From: Isoetes taiwanensis
Lineage: Eukaryota; Streptophyta; Lycopodiopsida; Isoetales; Isoetaceae
Reading direction: 5' to 3'
Length of the DNA stretch: 64,000 bases
Assembly (NCBI GenBank): GCA_021234155.1
Contig: JAJEKV010000004.1
Coordinates: 12,738,716 to 12,802,715 of the forward strand
Below the pieces are notes generated by a model. The model had not been told where the DNA came from, searched no databases, and saw nothing but the letters and a program-made list of their open reading frames with translations. A program made the position numbers and the translations under genes. Of the stretch, positions 42,671 through 56,594 are shown piece after piece (within the stretch, counting starts at the first letter, position 1; every line of letters begins with the position of its first letter).

Positions 42671-44150
42671 AATCACCCCCGCGCCCCGGAGGTGGTGGTA
42701 AGAATCAAGGTTAATGTCCGCATTTGTCTCTCCTTCACGCTTCCTCCACCCTCCACAATTCCATCTCGCGAAGGTTTGAAAAGTGTGCATCTGCCCATCC
42801 CTCCTCGAAAGCAATAAATGTGGCAACGCAATGTATGCGACCTTGCATATTAAATATGGTATATTGTAACTCAGAAAAATCCATCCGTCTTTTAAGGTTG
42901 GACGTAAGACTTTGCAACATCAATCAAGAACACATCATGTGCATACGATGCCCACACCCTAGAGTGTACCAGCCCACATTCGTGTCAGTTGTCACCACAA
43001 AAATGGCAATGTCTACGTAATCAACAACCTTTAGCTCTTCCCATCGACTCTCATACAAATACTCGCGAGGAGATAGGATATCCCGGCCCAAGTCACCCCC
43101 TAAAAGGGCCGAGTCTAACGATTTGGTCAAATTAGCATGTGCTCGTTGTTTCTCTAGACCGTTGCCTCCCTCGCTTAATGCCGCTAGCTGCCGCTAGCAT
43201 CCTCTAATTCAATGCCATCTTATCATACCCATCGGCACCTGGTCCTTCAAGGTATTCTCCTCGAGAAGTGTGAGGTTCCGACTTCTCTCATTCTCTAGTT
43301 GGGCCCGAATATCACAAGGTCATTCACGGCTCCGCCCGCTGCTACCCCCGGGCACCTCAAAAGTTGGATAGCGTCGAAACTTAGGGTATGTAATGGTGAT
43401 GGGCTCACCATATGGCCCACTCGCTATCTTCCGATAACTTCGACCCTCTTAAAATGCCATACCTTCCCTTGCCTCCATTTCCTACTCCCATAATTTCCGG
43501 CACTTCCTTCACAAGCTTCGTAGTATACTTGTTGCATAAAACTCTTACTAAACTCACTTTGTGGGGTAAATGTCCCTTCACTTGGACGCATGGCGCCGAG
43601 GTGCTTTTACTTCGAACCACAGCATTCTTGCACTTTCGTGAGCCTTATACTTACCCCTCTACTAGGCCACTCACTTTCAAACTCATTCTTGTCCAAATTT
43701 GTGATTACATGCGTCGTAGTCTGCTCCACTTGGACAATAGCCCGGCCCTGCCTCATATTTCTACATTATGCCTCTGTGATGGTGCAATTATCCTCTTTGA
43801 AACTTCATCCATATGACGCAACCTTCTTAACTTTGCTGCGAAACTCATTCGCCTGTATTATCTTGCTGCTCTCTCCATTTGCCGGAGCAAATGACATCTC
43901 AAGCTGGATTTCTCCAACCCTTGATGCCAAGGAGACCGAGTAGAGGGGTCCTCAAATTAGAGGGAACCCAAAATCCATCTGATCCTGCTGCTTTGGCCTC
44001 CGACGCATTCCGATATTCCGAGGTCGATTCAGTCTTCGCACCGCTAAGGGACATAATTTGGACCTAAACTTCTATAGGTGCACCTGGACCGACTTGTATA
44101 GGTGTGCTTTGACTTCTTCTCTTTATAACGTTAGTTAGCTTGCGACATAT
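42670..44150 (-). CDS. RING-type zinc-finger protein, copy 2, frame-broken
   Basis: It keeps the RING-like block TNVGWYTLGCGHRMHMMC (about 42,990-42,935), with CHFCGD just upstream in another frame (about 43,005), and the leftmost C-terminal segment. The helical N-terminal part is more damaged than in copy 1. Conservation of the Cys/His pattern in both copies supports the domain call. Confidence 0.5.
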
Positions 44151-44330
44151 AAAAAGCATAGAATAAATAACACAAAAAAACACACGAAAAGGAAAACTAA
44201 GCTACACAAACACACATAGACAATAATCTTTCATGTAGCATCGGATAAGTGTTTAATGAATTTAGTTGGAATATTATGTAATACAAGGATGTTTGAATGT
44301 AAGTGAATGTGAATATGCACGCTAGGCGTG

Positions 44331-46080
44331 ACTAGGACCAGCTTGGTCCAATGCATCGCCACCGCGCCAAGTTGAAGAATCCAATCGATTCCAATTGTGG
44401 CCTCGTGCATGAATTGGAGAGCAATGAAAAATCGCCCGCATTGTGTCAAGTAGCCGGGCCATATCAAATTTTTGTGTTTTGTCCCTCATTGGCGACTCAG
44501 CGCAATGTTTCAAATAGTCGACATTCTCCGATGCTTGCCTTGTTGCTCCAAGTTTCCTATTGACTCCATGTAGGAGTGCTTACTAGCAAAAGTCCCGATA
44601 AGTAGTAGACAATGTCACGCTGCCTGTAAATCAAAGTCAACCCTTGCGAATCATCTTGAGCCACTACCAAAAAAAGATCATCATGCATATATGGATGCCC
44701 TGCCCCTTTCCATCTCAATTCTTTTCTTACCTTCGCCATCCATACCCTTGTAATGCCATCGTTTTACCTCACCTGCCTCGTGGATCAACCCGGATTCACC
44801 CCAATCACAAATGCCAATGTATACAGCCTGAGGATTAATACATCCCTTCTCCTTTCCATAATCAAATGGAGCAATATATTGCGGATGCAAGTCCATATGC
44901 AAATATCTTTCTTGATGGAGCTTTTGAGCCCGCCATGAGAATGACATTGCTAAGTCCCCAACCCTAGAGGCAACAAATAATTCTTTCTTTTCTCAAGGCC
45001 TCCTCAAGCAGCCTCAAGTCCGGCCTCAACTCTCGGGACAGCTCCCAACTTCTTAAATGCAAGCTCTTGCAAAGGCATTGGACCCATGACTTGTAAAGAA
45101 GGTTGCCAACGAACCTCATTCCAAAAAAGGGAAAATTAAGCCTTGTCTTTCTAGGGCCGGTTGTGCTACCAATCACACAGATACACAATCTGCCTAACTT
45201 GCATTCCCCGACTCCCTCATGTTCTTGAAAGATAGCTTCCACTAACTTATGGGTTCGTATCTATCTTGAAAATTATTATGTTGAAGTTTTACACAATAAG
45301 GTTCATCCTTAATAAAACTAGACCCTAAAATATTGCACTTATACACTGCACCATATGAACCAGAACCAATTTAGTTGTCATTTTATTATTTGTGATGAAT
45401 CTACCATGGCAAACCAAGTAGTCTTGGCATCTGCTCTTCTACGAGCTTCCCACTCCCTATCTGTCTCACCAGGACGTTTGGCTTTTATGGTTTGCGCCAA
45501 CACTTTCTTAACAAGATGGGGGGGTTGATGGGCCTCTTTCTTCAATTTTCTGTTGGTCCACGCCGCATTCCATGTGCTGGCTTTTTCTTTCAACTCTAGC
45601 CTCAAGCGATGACTACTCAAATTTGCAACTTCTGTGATCATATTGCCGGTAGTGCGGCTAATATTACCCACTATCCATGTATACCTCTCTTGCTCACTCT
45701 TTTCAGGATCTAGCTCCATCATTCGCTTAAAAGCCCTCTCGGCATCTTTTACCAAAATACGCATGGTGGAGTCTAGCCATCCTTCCTCACCGCTAGTAAT
45801 CAATTCCAAATCCCGAAATGAGGCATTGCAATGACCCGACACACAACCAGTTCATGAAATCTGGTCTCAAAGTAGACCATGCTTGTTTTTGTTGTGGTCT
45901 AGGTCTACTTCTTTTTACTCAGTGGCGGTTCGCGAGAAGATGACTTCCGGAGTTCTCTCGTAGCACGTTTTGAGACGCCAATGCCTCTCTTGGTTGCGGC
46001 TCTATCCGGAGACACTAATGCCACATTTGGTTGCAAGTTAACTTCGCTCTCTCTTAAAGTCATACTTGTTTTAAGGGATT
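44331..46080 (-). CDS. Protein kinase-like protein, copy 2, frame-broken
   Basis: The N-terminal half is better here: one 154-codon frame (45,842-45,378) shows FRDLELITSGEEGWLDSTMR, MMELDPEKSEQERYTW and ANLSSHRLRLELKEKAS. It runs to MVDSSQIIK, just before the glycine loop. The C-lobe has LHQERYLHMDLHPQYI (about 44,910), where copy 1 reads HPGNIL, then GICDWGES (about 44,805) and the same DQAGPSHA end. Together the two copies show that a continuous protein is plausible. Confidence 0.65.
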
Positions 46081-47340
46081 GTCTAGCAGGCTAGCAAAAT
46101 GCGATTCGAGATGTCACGAATCGACAACAAGAACACCTACAAGTCAAGCAAAGATAAAAACTTTCAATTTAGTGCTTAGCACATGAGGGTAAATCAACTC
46201 ACTTTAACCAAAACAAAACACTAATTTTATGCTTCCTACACTAAGACCCTAACATGAGTATGTATGTGCAAGGCCAAGGATAGGGTAACAAATAAAAGGA
46301 CCAAAACCGATTTATGATCTATATTGACTACTTCCAAAATGCAAGGCTAGCAAGTTTTAAATTCATTGCACTTGTCCTAGGTCACGCTTTTTCAAAAGAT
46401 TTAGACCAATCAGATGCTTATCAAAACATACGCCGGTTCCTATATTAGTGGGACTTTCATCAACAACACCATCGAACTAGGGTGTGAATTGATAAAAACA
46501 TTCTCTAACCCTTAATAAAAGTACAAGCACACCTTCGACACATTGACCAAGGCCAACAAACGGCCAGGCGAGGGTTATACTCTTACTAAAGGGAGACCCT
46601 AGTTGCCTTAAGCAGTGATTACCACCCTCCCCATGATGGCGCAAATAAATGCGGCAATACCAGCAAGGGGCATGCCTATGCTCTTGGCAACACGCAACCC
46701 TAAAAAGCCCTCTCAGTTGTTTAAGGAAGGCAACCAATTTCTTTTCTTTTTGGTTTTTTTTTTTTTTTTTTTTTTACTTTACTTAAATTATTATTTGCTT
46801 AAATTATTATTATTATTTTTTTTTCTAAAATAGGCCAAGCTCAAACCTGAGACAAGGCACTCACCATCATTCGCCCTTACATAGGGGCAGCAAAGTGAGG
46901 GCCCAAGCTGTGGACCTAACCTGGCCTACCTATCAAAAACAACAAAAAAAACCTAAAAACTAAGAAAACAAAAAAAAAAAGGTTTTGGGTGGCAAATTGC
47001 AAGGTTAGGCCTGAGAAATACCTTGTTTTATAAAAAACTGAATCAGCGCCCGCCATGAATATATAAAAAAAATTTAAAATGACTTGAACGTGAAAACAAC
47101 TTGACGAACGCCCGGTTTCACAGCGTCACCTTTCCCGAAATCTGTGAAAAAAACTTTGACGCTGGCCAATGAAGTTTCCGCGTCTGCTTGAAAGTCGGGC
47201 TAACTGTACTTTTCGGAGCAAAAATTTGTATTCGCGTCTGTTTTTTTTCAGACGTCTGCGCTTTCGGAAAGCTTTTCGTCGTCTGTGAAATTTTTTTCGT
47301 ACCGAGGGTTTTATCGTTAAATCGTATTTTATTAAAAATA
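46080..47340. other. hAT 3' non-coding region, copy 2
   Basis: It matches 23,700-24,960: a T run near 46,753-46,775, ATTATT words, then the CAGACGC subterminal zone (47,060-47,290). In that zone the repeated words are often altered (GACTTG, ACGCCC, CGTCTG) against copy 1. No gene. Confidence 0.5.
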
Positions 47341-47399
47341 CGTGTTTTTTACTTTATCGTCAGAATTTTAATTTTTTATGCGTATAGAACCTATCCTCG

Positions 47400-50300
47400 A
47401 TAGTCAAATCTTTCATGGTTTTTTCTTTATAGTTGATAGTATTTTATAGTGGTTTTATCTAAACTTAACAAACATAATTTGAGATATTAATTCGCCCAAT
47501 TTCTAGGGTGGAAATGATCTCAAGATTTGTAATGTCGTCCTACAAGTGCGCGCGATTGCGATGTTGAGTAGTACATTAGCTTGTGAATATTTCTTGTGGA
47601 TTCGAGTTTTAGGATCCAGAGCATGAAGATAGAACTTATTCTAAAGGTTTAATCATGCATCTCTATAGAATAGTTGTGATATCGAGATTATGGAGATGAA
47701 CAAATGATCGACTTAGAACTTTACATGTGAAGACGACAAACTTAGTTTTTAGTTGTGGATGTACACACATTATGCTTCCACATTATTATTTGATGGAGGG
47801 CAATTTGTGAGTTAATAAAATTTTAGTTTGAGTTCATTTTGATAGAGACTTTATGCAAATTGTTATGTCACTTTTCTTATCTAATTTCTAACCTTTACAA
47901 CCATGCAAAACACTCTAGTAGAAATCATTGTTTTAAAAGCATTGACCATAATATTGCTTTGAGCATTGACCCTAGGTATTTATAACCCCGGCAGTTCAAG
48001 CTCTCTCGCAGATTAGCTCCATTGATCTCCACAACGCTTTTTAGTTAAAAAATCACATATTGGTCCCAAGTTAAGGGATTCATGTTATCTGGGCATATCA
48101 TTTTTGTCAATTCCTACTATTGTGTTCATAGATTCAACCCTTTAACAACCACATGTTTTTGAATGATTTTCATATCTTATGATCATGATGCACATGGGAA
48201 CCCGTGGATTGCACTCAAATTAGCCTATCGTTATCTATACTCAGTGGTACAAGATTTAGAATGTATTTTTTTGGTGGTAGGGGACCGTTTTTTCTAGGGA
48301 ATAGATAAGGTACCCCCTTTCTTTTCTTAGAGCTCCTTTCGATTCCTCCGTTTCTTCTTGCGGGTTTTACTTATTCTGAGGGCATCAAAGCGGATAAGCG
48401 GGCTGGGAGCATCAAATCAATGCAACATCAGACACCAAAGAATAAATCTTGCGGCCATTAGAAGCGAGTGAGCGAAGCGTGTCTTGTCGCGGTCGAGGGT
48501 CCCGGTGGCCTCGTTAAATGATTTGTGTCGTTGCTTCTCATCATCGTCTTTCTATATTATGTGAAAGAGTAGTCTAAAAAGTCATCCCGGAAGGTGCTTG
48601 TGAAGTAGTTTTACATGCCCTCTTTGCTTCTCTGTTTGTTTTCTCTATTTGGAAGTTTTGGTACCGTGGGTTCAAATCCCACATGAGAGATGGATAGCAG
48701 TAGATGGATAGACGAGAGTAGCTTATTGAATGGGTGTTTTTTGCTCCTCTTTTCTTCAACCATATGATCGGCATCGCAGTTCTGATTAGGTTGGATTGCG
48801 ACGATGGATCCTAGGGTAGTCGCGGTACGCCGCTAGTGCTTGTTGTTGTGCGATTTGGTATTTTTGAATTTTCACCATGTCGGGCCAATGGTTGGTTCTA
48901 TTTTTCTCATGCACCTTGACATTTGTATGGGTTCTTGCCTCCAAAAAAGAGAAGGCCCTTGATTTGACATAAAGGGAGGAATATTCCTCCCATCAACATT
49001 AAACATAAAATGAAAACTTCCCATTAAGTAATGAAGTTCAAACTATGCTAGGAGTAATGAATTGATAAAAATATTAAGTTAAGTAGCATGTGAAAATTAA
49101 AATATGGCATATTTTTAAGGGCGAGATGAACGGTGGAGATCTTGATCCGGTCCTAACATGTTATTGGCTGAAATTTGAATGTCTAGCAGATCGAGTTGGG
49201 TTTTGCATTGTCGCCTTCGACTTTGCCTTTGCCATGTTTCAGTCGCCGCTTAGCGCTTTGCCTTGCATTCTAGTAAGTTCGACTTAGGATTGCCTTGCCG
49301 CCATGCCTTTTTCTCTGCTCGACTTGCCTTTTACCTTGTTTCCAAAGTCGACTTGCCTTGCCTTGTTTCCTGCATCGTTCAAAGCGGAGGTGGAGCGGAT
49401 AGGAAGCATGAAACAACCGTTTTGTGGATTTGATCTCTTGAGAAGGTGGGAGCAAAGGTGGAAGGCTATGGCGGTAGGTAACTAATAAGCGAATCTGTCT
49501 TCTTTATTTTTCTTGTGTTGATCTTCTCGGTAAAACTCGGTAATAGGCAACTTTAAAACGTCGAGCAAAAGCGAGGAGGCCGGTTAAGGTCTGTAGCGAC
49601 AAAAAAATATGGCGGAGTCTTATTTCACAACAAAAGCATGGATTCAATAGGATTGGAGGGCTGGCTACACTTGGCTGGCTCTCCTGAATCATTTAAAAAA
49701 TTATCTCTTTTTTTGCTGGAGATGCAGTTCTTGAGGCACATAACAGAACATGTATGAATAGACAAACTCGTTTGCCCTCTTTCATATTTTCTTCTGTTCA
49801 AAGGGGGTTAACTACTCAAGGTGCAAATCTGCTGACAGGGAAACGAGGATCTGATATTCTGATTACAGTATTGGCCATTCCCACCTTTCGGCTTGACAGC
49901 TTTCCAAAAACATGGTTTGAAAATGGGGTTTGCCTTAATATTGGTTGTAATGAAGGATATCTCTATTTTCTTGGCACAAAAATTTGGGTTTAAGAGCATG
50001 TTGGGCGTTAACATAGACTCTGCTTTAAATGCTAAAGCATGTCACAACTTACAGGAATCTGTATAGTCTTTGAGAAGACTATACACATGGCAATGCAGAA
50101 AGATTTTCAGAAATGGAATTAAGCTTTAGGTTAGCTTCCAGAATAGGGTTTCTGGAATATGCTAGGCAGATTGCTTGCATTGCTGCCATATGGCATTAAA
50201 AAAGTTTGTGGACTGGTTAGGGGTTTTACTTGTTGAATCTTTCTGGAGCTAATGCTTTTACTGGGTGCCCATGATTGTTTTTGATTAACAGATCTGGGTT

Positions 50301-52615
50301 ATAAACAACGTAATTTTGCAAGGTTCGGGAGGTTTTATGATGCAACATGGTAACCATAATCATATGGTGCAGAAGGCAAGGGATCCAAGTTCACGGCAGG
50401 ATTATTGCAACATCATGCTTTTGTGCATTATTTGTGCATCCGATTATCGAAATTATTGGTTTTGCAACCCGCTGTGGTGTACAACCTGGTTGGGGATTGG
50501 TAAGTGATTTAGTCTGCGAAACAAAAGGTGGCTCTTGTCGAAATAATTTGCTTCATTAGTAACAAGCTTTTCCTAAACTAACTAGCCTTATATTGCAGCC
50601 CCTATAATTTTATGCGAGCCATTAGAGTACTGCGGATGGACATCGATTTATTCAATAAATTCTCTTTGTTGCATATTACAAGTTAAAACTATCCGGGATA
50701 TCGCACTGCTGGCGCCAACAATTGGAAGCCATTTTCTTTGTGGCATTCAACCACACCGATTTTGGTCTTTTGATCAAGTGAATAGAATACCGAAAACAAT
50801 CCCGATTCTATTGCTTTGTCCCATGAAGTATACCTAATCAATTTCTTTGAGATGCTTTGGTAGAGAGAAGGAAGTAAGCATCCAGGTAACCCTAGGGACT
50901 AAGATGAGAGCGTAATATCCCAAAGAATATGTGAAACCGAGGTGGAGATTCATGCAACCCTGATTTTGAAGGACCTAAAAAAACCCCAAAACACTCTCGG
51001 TTAGCTCACATGCATGCAAAAGTCAGAATGAACCATTTCTCTGCAGATTTGAGGCTAGCTTTTGTTTAAGATGATGTTACAGATCTTCGTTTCTTGTTTT
51101 CCTCTGTTTGTCTTCCTCTAGTTGCAGAAGTCCGGCATTAAAATTTACTCTATGTGATTGAAATTTATTGTATGTGTTCAGCATAAAAAAAGTTTCTTTT
51201 TATTTTGCTAAACTGTAATCGATCTAATATTCTGTTAAATTATAATCTACTTAACGTTTTGTGTAATCTAAAAGCGTTTTTTTTTTTTTGAAAAACCACG
51301 CTAAAAAATTACCCATTGTTTCTAGCATTTTTGGAATAATATTATGCATGGACTTTAGGTGGTGTTTTTTTGAAAAAAAAATGGCAAAAAACTACGCTAT
51401 AGGTGGTGTTATAGTGAAACCACAAGGAAAAAACATGTAAATATCATTTCAACAAAAGTAGTAGTGGTTCTTGTAAATACCACGCAAGGAAAAAACATTT
51501 AAATACAAATATTTGTAGCAGTTTAAGAACCCTACAATGTTACGAAACCATGCAAAAGACCACTACGCTTTAAGTAGTTGTTTTAGTCTAAACTTAACTG
51601 CTTGGATGTGAAAAGCATTTATGGTTAAGTAGTCTTAAGCACTAGGGGTATATGTTGAGCACGCAATGCATTTAATCATAAACACTATACGTACATGTTA
51701 AGAAACTATGTAGTCATTGTACAAAGATGTACATGGATAATTAATAAGATTGCTATGGTTTTCATTCATAAATTAAAAGTGCTTCGGATCATAGAAATGT
51801 AGTGATTTGTCATCTTCACCATTAAGGTATGATTGAAAAACTATTAGATATTTAGTGGAAAGATTGCAAGTCTTTATATGCAAAAACTTAAGAAGCTTAA
51901 GAATAGAAACGTTAGTGGTTTATCAGCCTTAACGAGTACATCTTGAGTGTAAAGATAGGCATGTTTTTCCATGCAATAGTTGGAACGCTTTAGACTAAAA
52001 GCCATTAGTGGATTACCAACCTTAATAAGTACTACAATACATAAGAAACCATCCACAATCCTTAATAGTTTAGTCTAGTAATTTGAAATGCTTTAGACTA
52101 TATAGTAATACTTGTTTATAAATGATAACCATGAATCTAGTGTACTACAAAACCATGCATTGCTACAACTAACAATTAGATCTAAGTTTGATAAACATAG
52201 TAGTGTTTTAATACAATAACCTAAGCACTTCAACTAATTAAATAATGGTGATTTACTGCATATAACACATCACGAGTGTGCATTTACCACAATAACTAAC
52301 CACATCATAAAATCATATAAATAGAGCCACGACATCAAGCCACATCCACAACCACCATATTATACCACATTGGGAAACCCTACCTCTAAAACATTATAAT
52401 ATACCACATCCATTTACCAACATAAAATACCACTTTGACAAACACTAGGAAGGAGCCGTTAGCAATTTCCATGCCATAATACCACCCCAGTGAACCTTAC
52501 AAGAAAACCAAGTACTTTAGCCTCATATGGTTTTTAATGAAATTAACCCACAAAGACCCATTGGTTTTGTGGAATGGTTTTCTAGTCATAACCATGGGAA
52601 AAACCATGTAGTTTT
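47400..52615 (+). mobile_element. Right part of the CACTA-like element, copy 2
   Basis: It starts with the hAT duplication ATAGTCAA and follows copy 1 from 25,042 to about 30,290. The AAAACCAC/ATACCAC subterminal words (51,290-52,490) and the weak end CCATGTAGT (about 52,603-52,611) are all present. No genes are recognised. Confidence 0.5.
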
Positions 52616-52688
52616 TTTATTTTGGATGCCTTGTGTTAGCATCTTGAAATTCCCAAAAATGACCAAAAATTGGCCTAAAATAGGCCAA

Positions 52689-52755
52689 CCGGGTGAGACC
52701 GCGCCAAACGCGTCTGCGTCCGCGACGCGGAGGCCATCCGCGCGGACTCACCCGG
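52689..52755. repeat. GC-rich hairpin repeat, copy 3 (best arms)
   Basis: ACCGGGTGAGACCGCGCC pairs with CCGCGCGGACTCACCCGG. The loop itself contains CGCGTC...GACGCGG, a nested hairpin. It stands about 300 bases before the extra ORF. Confidence 0.8.
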
Positions 52756-53051
52756 GTCAGCCCATCTTCGACCCAAATTAGCCAAATTCGACCGAACAAA
52801 CTGCCATATAGTGTTTCTTGCTTTGCTTTGCTTAGATTTGCACTTCATGGTAGCTCAATTGGACACCCAGAGCCATAGAACCAAGGTCTTCCCCATCTAG
52901 GAACCTTTGCACGAATCCACGAGGTCAACCATAGTCTATAAAAAGGGCCTCATTTGTCATTTTCCTTCCACGTAATCCGCTCCCGACCACTTAGGCGATT
53001 TTCTAACTCCCATCATCTTTGCAAGCCATTTTTCGCACCCTCCTTTGCTCA

Positions 53052-54567
53052 ATGGCCCAAAGAACTTTGAGATGGTACAATGCTTAAGCCATATCCATCG
53101 CCTTCCCACGACCAAGCCTTCTCGTGTTTGACCACTTGTTTGATCTTCATGCAACTCGCCTAGAACACCATACTATACAGGATATCATTGCCAATATGAC
53201 CAACGGGTCCTACCTTGGGAAGTTAGACTACCCCCTAGGGAGGGAATTGGGTTTCTCTTGAGACACTCACCCAAGCCTTAGGTCGAGAGATGGCGGGATC
53301 CAAAGGCAAGAAGCGGCTATGGGATAGGACTAAGACCATGCAGTTACATGACTGCCGGACATAATAGGCATAGGTACCTTTCATCTCGGATAGCCCTTGC
53401 CCTCTTCATGCATTATAAGTCAATCAACAAAGTAGGGGCCCTTCCGTTCAGCCCTTAGACTTAGCTCCACTTGATACCCGTAGGGCCTGGAGAGCAGATC
53501 CTCAATATAGAATCCTCGGCGTATGAACACCATGGCACGACATGGGGGCACCAATTCGCAGATAGACGAAGACCACGAGCAACTAGGGGAGCAAAACCCA
53601 GTGGGAGAGCAGAGAGGCGACAAGAATGCGAGAGGTACATGTCGAGGCACGGCGACGACATCGGAAAGAGCCACCCGATCGCGAGCCACCGGGTCGGCAT
53701 CCGCGGCATCACCCGATAGTCATCGAAGGAGAGGAGTACATTCTAGCAAATGACATCCTCAACTTGTCATACTGCCAGAACGAGGGACTTCGAATCGACG
53801 AACTTCTAGGCATGATAGCACATGGGAAAAGCACGGACCTCATCGACTATTCATACCCACGGAGATTCCAAGGAGTGGCGGAGAGACATTCTTATCTTTG
53901 GGAGACAATGTAGAGCATAGCGGCCTATCGTGAGATAAGGGAAATCTATCGGCAAAGCAGAACTGTCATTTCGAGGAAGAGTTCCGCAGACACAGAGCAC
54001 AATGTACAAACTAGGGAGGGGGCCCAAGCTCCGGCCCGAGCAGTTGAGCTGGGAGCATGAGGAAGGGTCCATTAGCATCAACTTGGACAATGCAACCCGG
54101 CATGTGGAGAGACCATGAAAACCTTATGGCGGTAGATGCCCCTCTGGCGGGCGGCTCAAAGGAAAGGCACGGGATCGCGAGGCACAGGTAAGGGCATGGC
54201 ACTACGCTACTATCTTCCAACCCTCGTTAAAGGGCAAATGGTAGTCTTCCACAAGGAGTTCAGTCCAAGGGGAAGAATCGGTGGCACTTCTCATAGCACT
54301 CTCGGGCCGGGCAGCGACCAAGATATCGCCCATGAAGATCCGCGTCATCCTTTTCAAGAGGTGGTGGCGCTCCATTGCCTCGACCGGCTAGGGGCCACCT
54401 CAGGGGATGCATCACTTTTCGTAGTAGCGGCAAGCGCACGGAACTCCCGGACCGGAAATGGCGCGAGCACTCGAGGAGGATCGACAAGGAACATCTGCGC
54501 AACCTCCGGCAAAGGCCTCCGATTCGAGATGTGAAGAATTTCTTTAGGCTTTCGGGGAGGCCATTGA
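53052..54567 (+). CDS. Extra ORF upstream of gag, copy 2, frame-broken
   Basis: ATG at 53,052 is followed by the same blocks as copy 1. The middle is clearer here: IVIEGEEYILANDILNLS, then IDELLGMIAHGKSTDLIDYS and ERHSYLWETM (53,720-53,910), and MALRYYLPTL..QMVVFHKEFS (about 54,197-54,270). The C-terminal FFRLSG ends at TGA 54,565. A shift early in the gene and several in the middle sit mainly at CTG/CAG sites. Function unknown. Confidence 0.5.
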
Positions 54568-54889
54568 TCGGTTATAAGATTTCCTTTTAAGTTTTAAATT
54601 GTATTGAGTAATCTCTTTGATATTATCATGTAATGTACTTCTATATATTAATGACTTATTATCATCTTGACTTGTAAGTGGCATTTTCATATGATTTCTT
54701 TTGTATCTAACAACAATTCAATTTTAAGCAAGAACAATTAGAGTGTAACTTAAATAACAAGCATTGATGATTAATCCTTGCGGCAAGGAACACAGCTCCG
54801 GTTCTCAAGGCGCCGACATCGATGGATACCAAGGAACCTATTCGGACGTGATCGATGACAACAACGAGGAAATGACGAGGCAATCAACG

Positions 54890-55920
54890 CAAGGCTGGTA
54901 CAAATGAGGAATCAGATGCATCAGCGATCCATTGGGCCACCCCATTGATGAATGCCGTGAATATGCACTGCACCACCTCCACCTCCACCACTACCTCGAG
55001 AAGGCATTGAGGAAGGTCCACAAAGAGGAGGGGCAAGACAACGAGGAAATGTCGAGACGTGAAGAGGAAAAGGAAAAAGCGAGAAGATCTCCAACTCCAC
55101 CTAGCTCCAAACATCGGACGCCTTCGACACCCGAGCGCTTCTAACTTCGGAGAGTGAGCTGGGACACTCCACGTAAGAGCCAAAGGCAAGAAAGGAAGAT
55201 GACTATCGAAGAAGGTCGGCGATGCTATGAGCAATGTGTGGAAGACTAGGAAGTTGGGCGGTTCGGGAAAGGATAGGTGGTCGCATGGAAGCCAAGCATG
55301 GCTTTGACGAGATGGAGGAATTTGGCAACTCTTATAGCATGAAGGACAAGGATATAGGGAAAGTTGCTACAAAGAAACTTGATAGGAGCGACTAGAATCG
55401 GTGGAAGGGCTATCTTAAGTCTAATAAGCTCAAAAGAAACAATTGCAGTTTAAGACCTTCAAAGAAAACTTTCAAGAAGCACTATGTGCCAAGATCGCAT
55501 ACCGCAGCGAAAGCGATCCAGCTGATTCTATAGGTTGAACCGGTACATTGTCGAGAGCAAAGTATACTGGGAGGAATTCATGCGGCTTTCAGGCTCCATG
55601 TTCCCGAGTATCGAAAAGGCAAGCTGTCGATACCTACATTGAAGGGTTGAACGGCAATATCAAGAGGCTTGTTAGAGCAATCAACCCAAGGTCATGGGCG
55701 TGTGTCAAGACAAAGCTATAAGTTTGGAGGAAGCACCATCAACTCAATGAGAAAAAACAAAAAGGGCCTTCGGGGGCAAAGCTTGGTGGCAGTACCAAGG
55801 GCGCATTACCGAGTAAGCAATCAGCAAACTACGCCCATGGTGGCCAGCAGTGAGGAAGAGCTCAAGGTAAGACCTTTGGGGACCGTAAAGTCAGGAGAAT
55901 GCATCGAGGCGGTGTGCTAA
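54890..55920 (+). pseudogene. Gag, copy 2, many frame breaks
   Basis: The N-terminal His-rich and basic segment is open at 54,932-55,144 (EYALHHLHLHHYLEKALRKV, REEEKEKARRSPTPPS). The capsid core that is intact in copy 1 is here cut about every 50-100 bases (for example near 55,260, 55,375, 55,450, 55,510). Where copy 1 reads CAG, this copy often reads CG, CTGA or CGAAAG. Confidence 0.75.
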
Positions 55921-56590
55921 AGCGTATCCTGAGACAGTTTGACGAAAAGAGAAGAGACAGAGTGTATTGAGAAGAAGCTTTGTTTGAAGGTGCTTCCAGC
56001 CGAGGCACCGAACCCATGATTGCCCATTCGGCCATGCAAGCGGCCTTGGCGAGCTTATGGATTGGGATTCACCAACCGGAAGCGTATGAGGGCGGCGACC
56101 AGCATGAGGCCCAGACTTCATAGATGGTGAGTGCCACATTTGTGCAAACATTGAGTCGAGATGACATTGAAAGTCATCCAACGATCATTAAGTGGTGAGG
56201 GATCATAGATATGCAGTCCATACCTATAGTATTGATAGATCACAGTAGCTCTCATAACTTTGCCTCACCTAGGCCGGGCTGCCCTAATGAAGAACAAGGT
56301 ATTGAAGTCTAAGCCAAGGCCGGTTGCTATGGCAAAAGCGGCGCCATTCGACACATTAAGGGGAGGAGGATCACATTCGACATAGACCTTAGTGGAAGTA
56401 AGTGGCCCGATGGGGCAGAGGTCATGGAGATTGGAAGGTATGACCTTATAGTAGGAATGGAGTTCCTAAAGCCAGCAAAAGCCATGATCGATTGCGGCCG
56501 CAATGAAGTCGCCATGACAAAGCACCGGACGGCACCAAATTCATAGTGAGAGGTAAGAAGATGGCTTCTTCTATGCGGTGTATTTCTTTG
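55920..56590 (+). pseudogene. Zinc knuckle and protease, copy 2, frame-broken
   Basis: Knuckle residues are recognisable near 55,981-56,025 and the protease DTG region near 56,228-56,250, where one extra base breaks the motif. [15 protein letters not shown] (56,428-56,475) is preserved. Overall it is homologous to 33,630-34,297. Confidence 0.75.
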
Positions 56591-56594
56591 AAGC

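Larger units (their letters stand above)
39426..47399 (+). mobile_element. 5'-truncated hAT, copy 2
   Basis: It begins inside the transposase gene and ends CTATCCTCG, the slightly altered right terminal repeat. The ATAGTCAA duplication follows at 47,400-47,407. It lacks the left terminal repeat and BED finger, so it could not move by itself. Confidence 0.85.
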
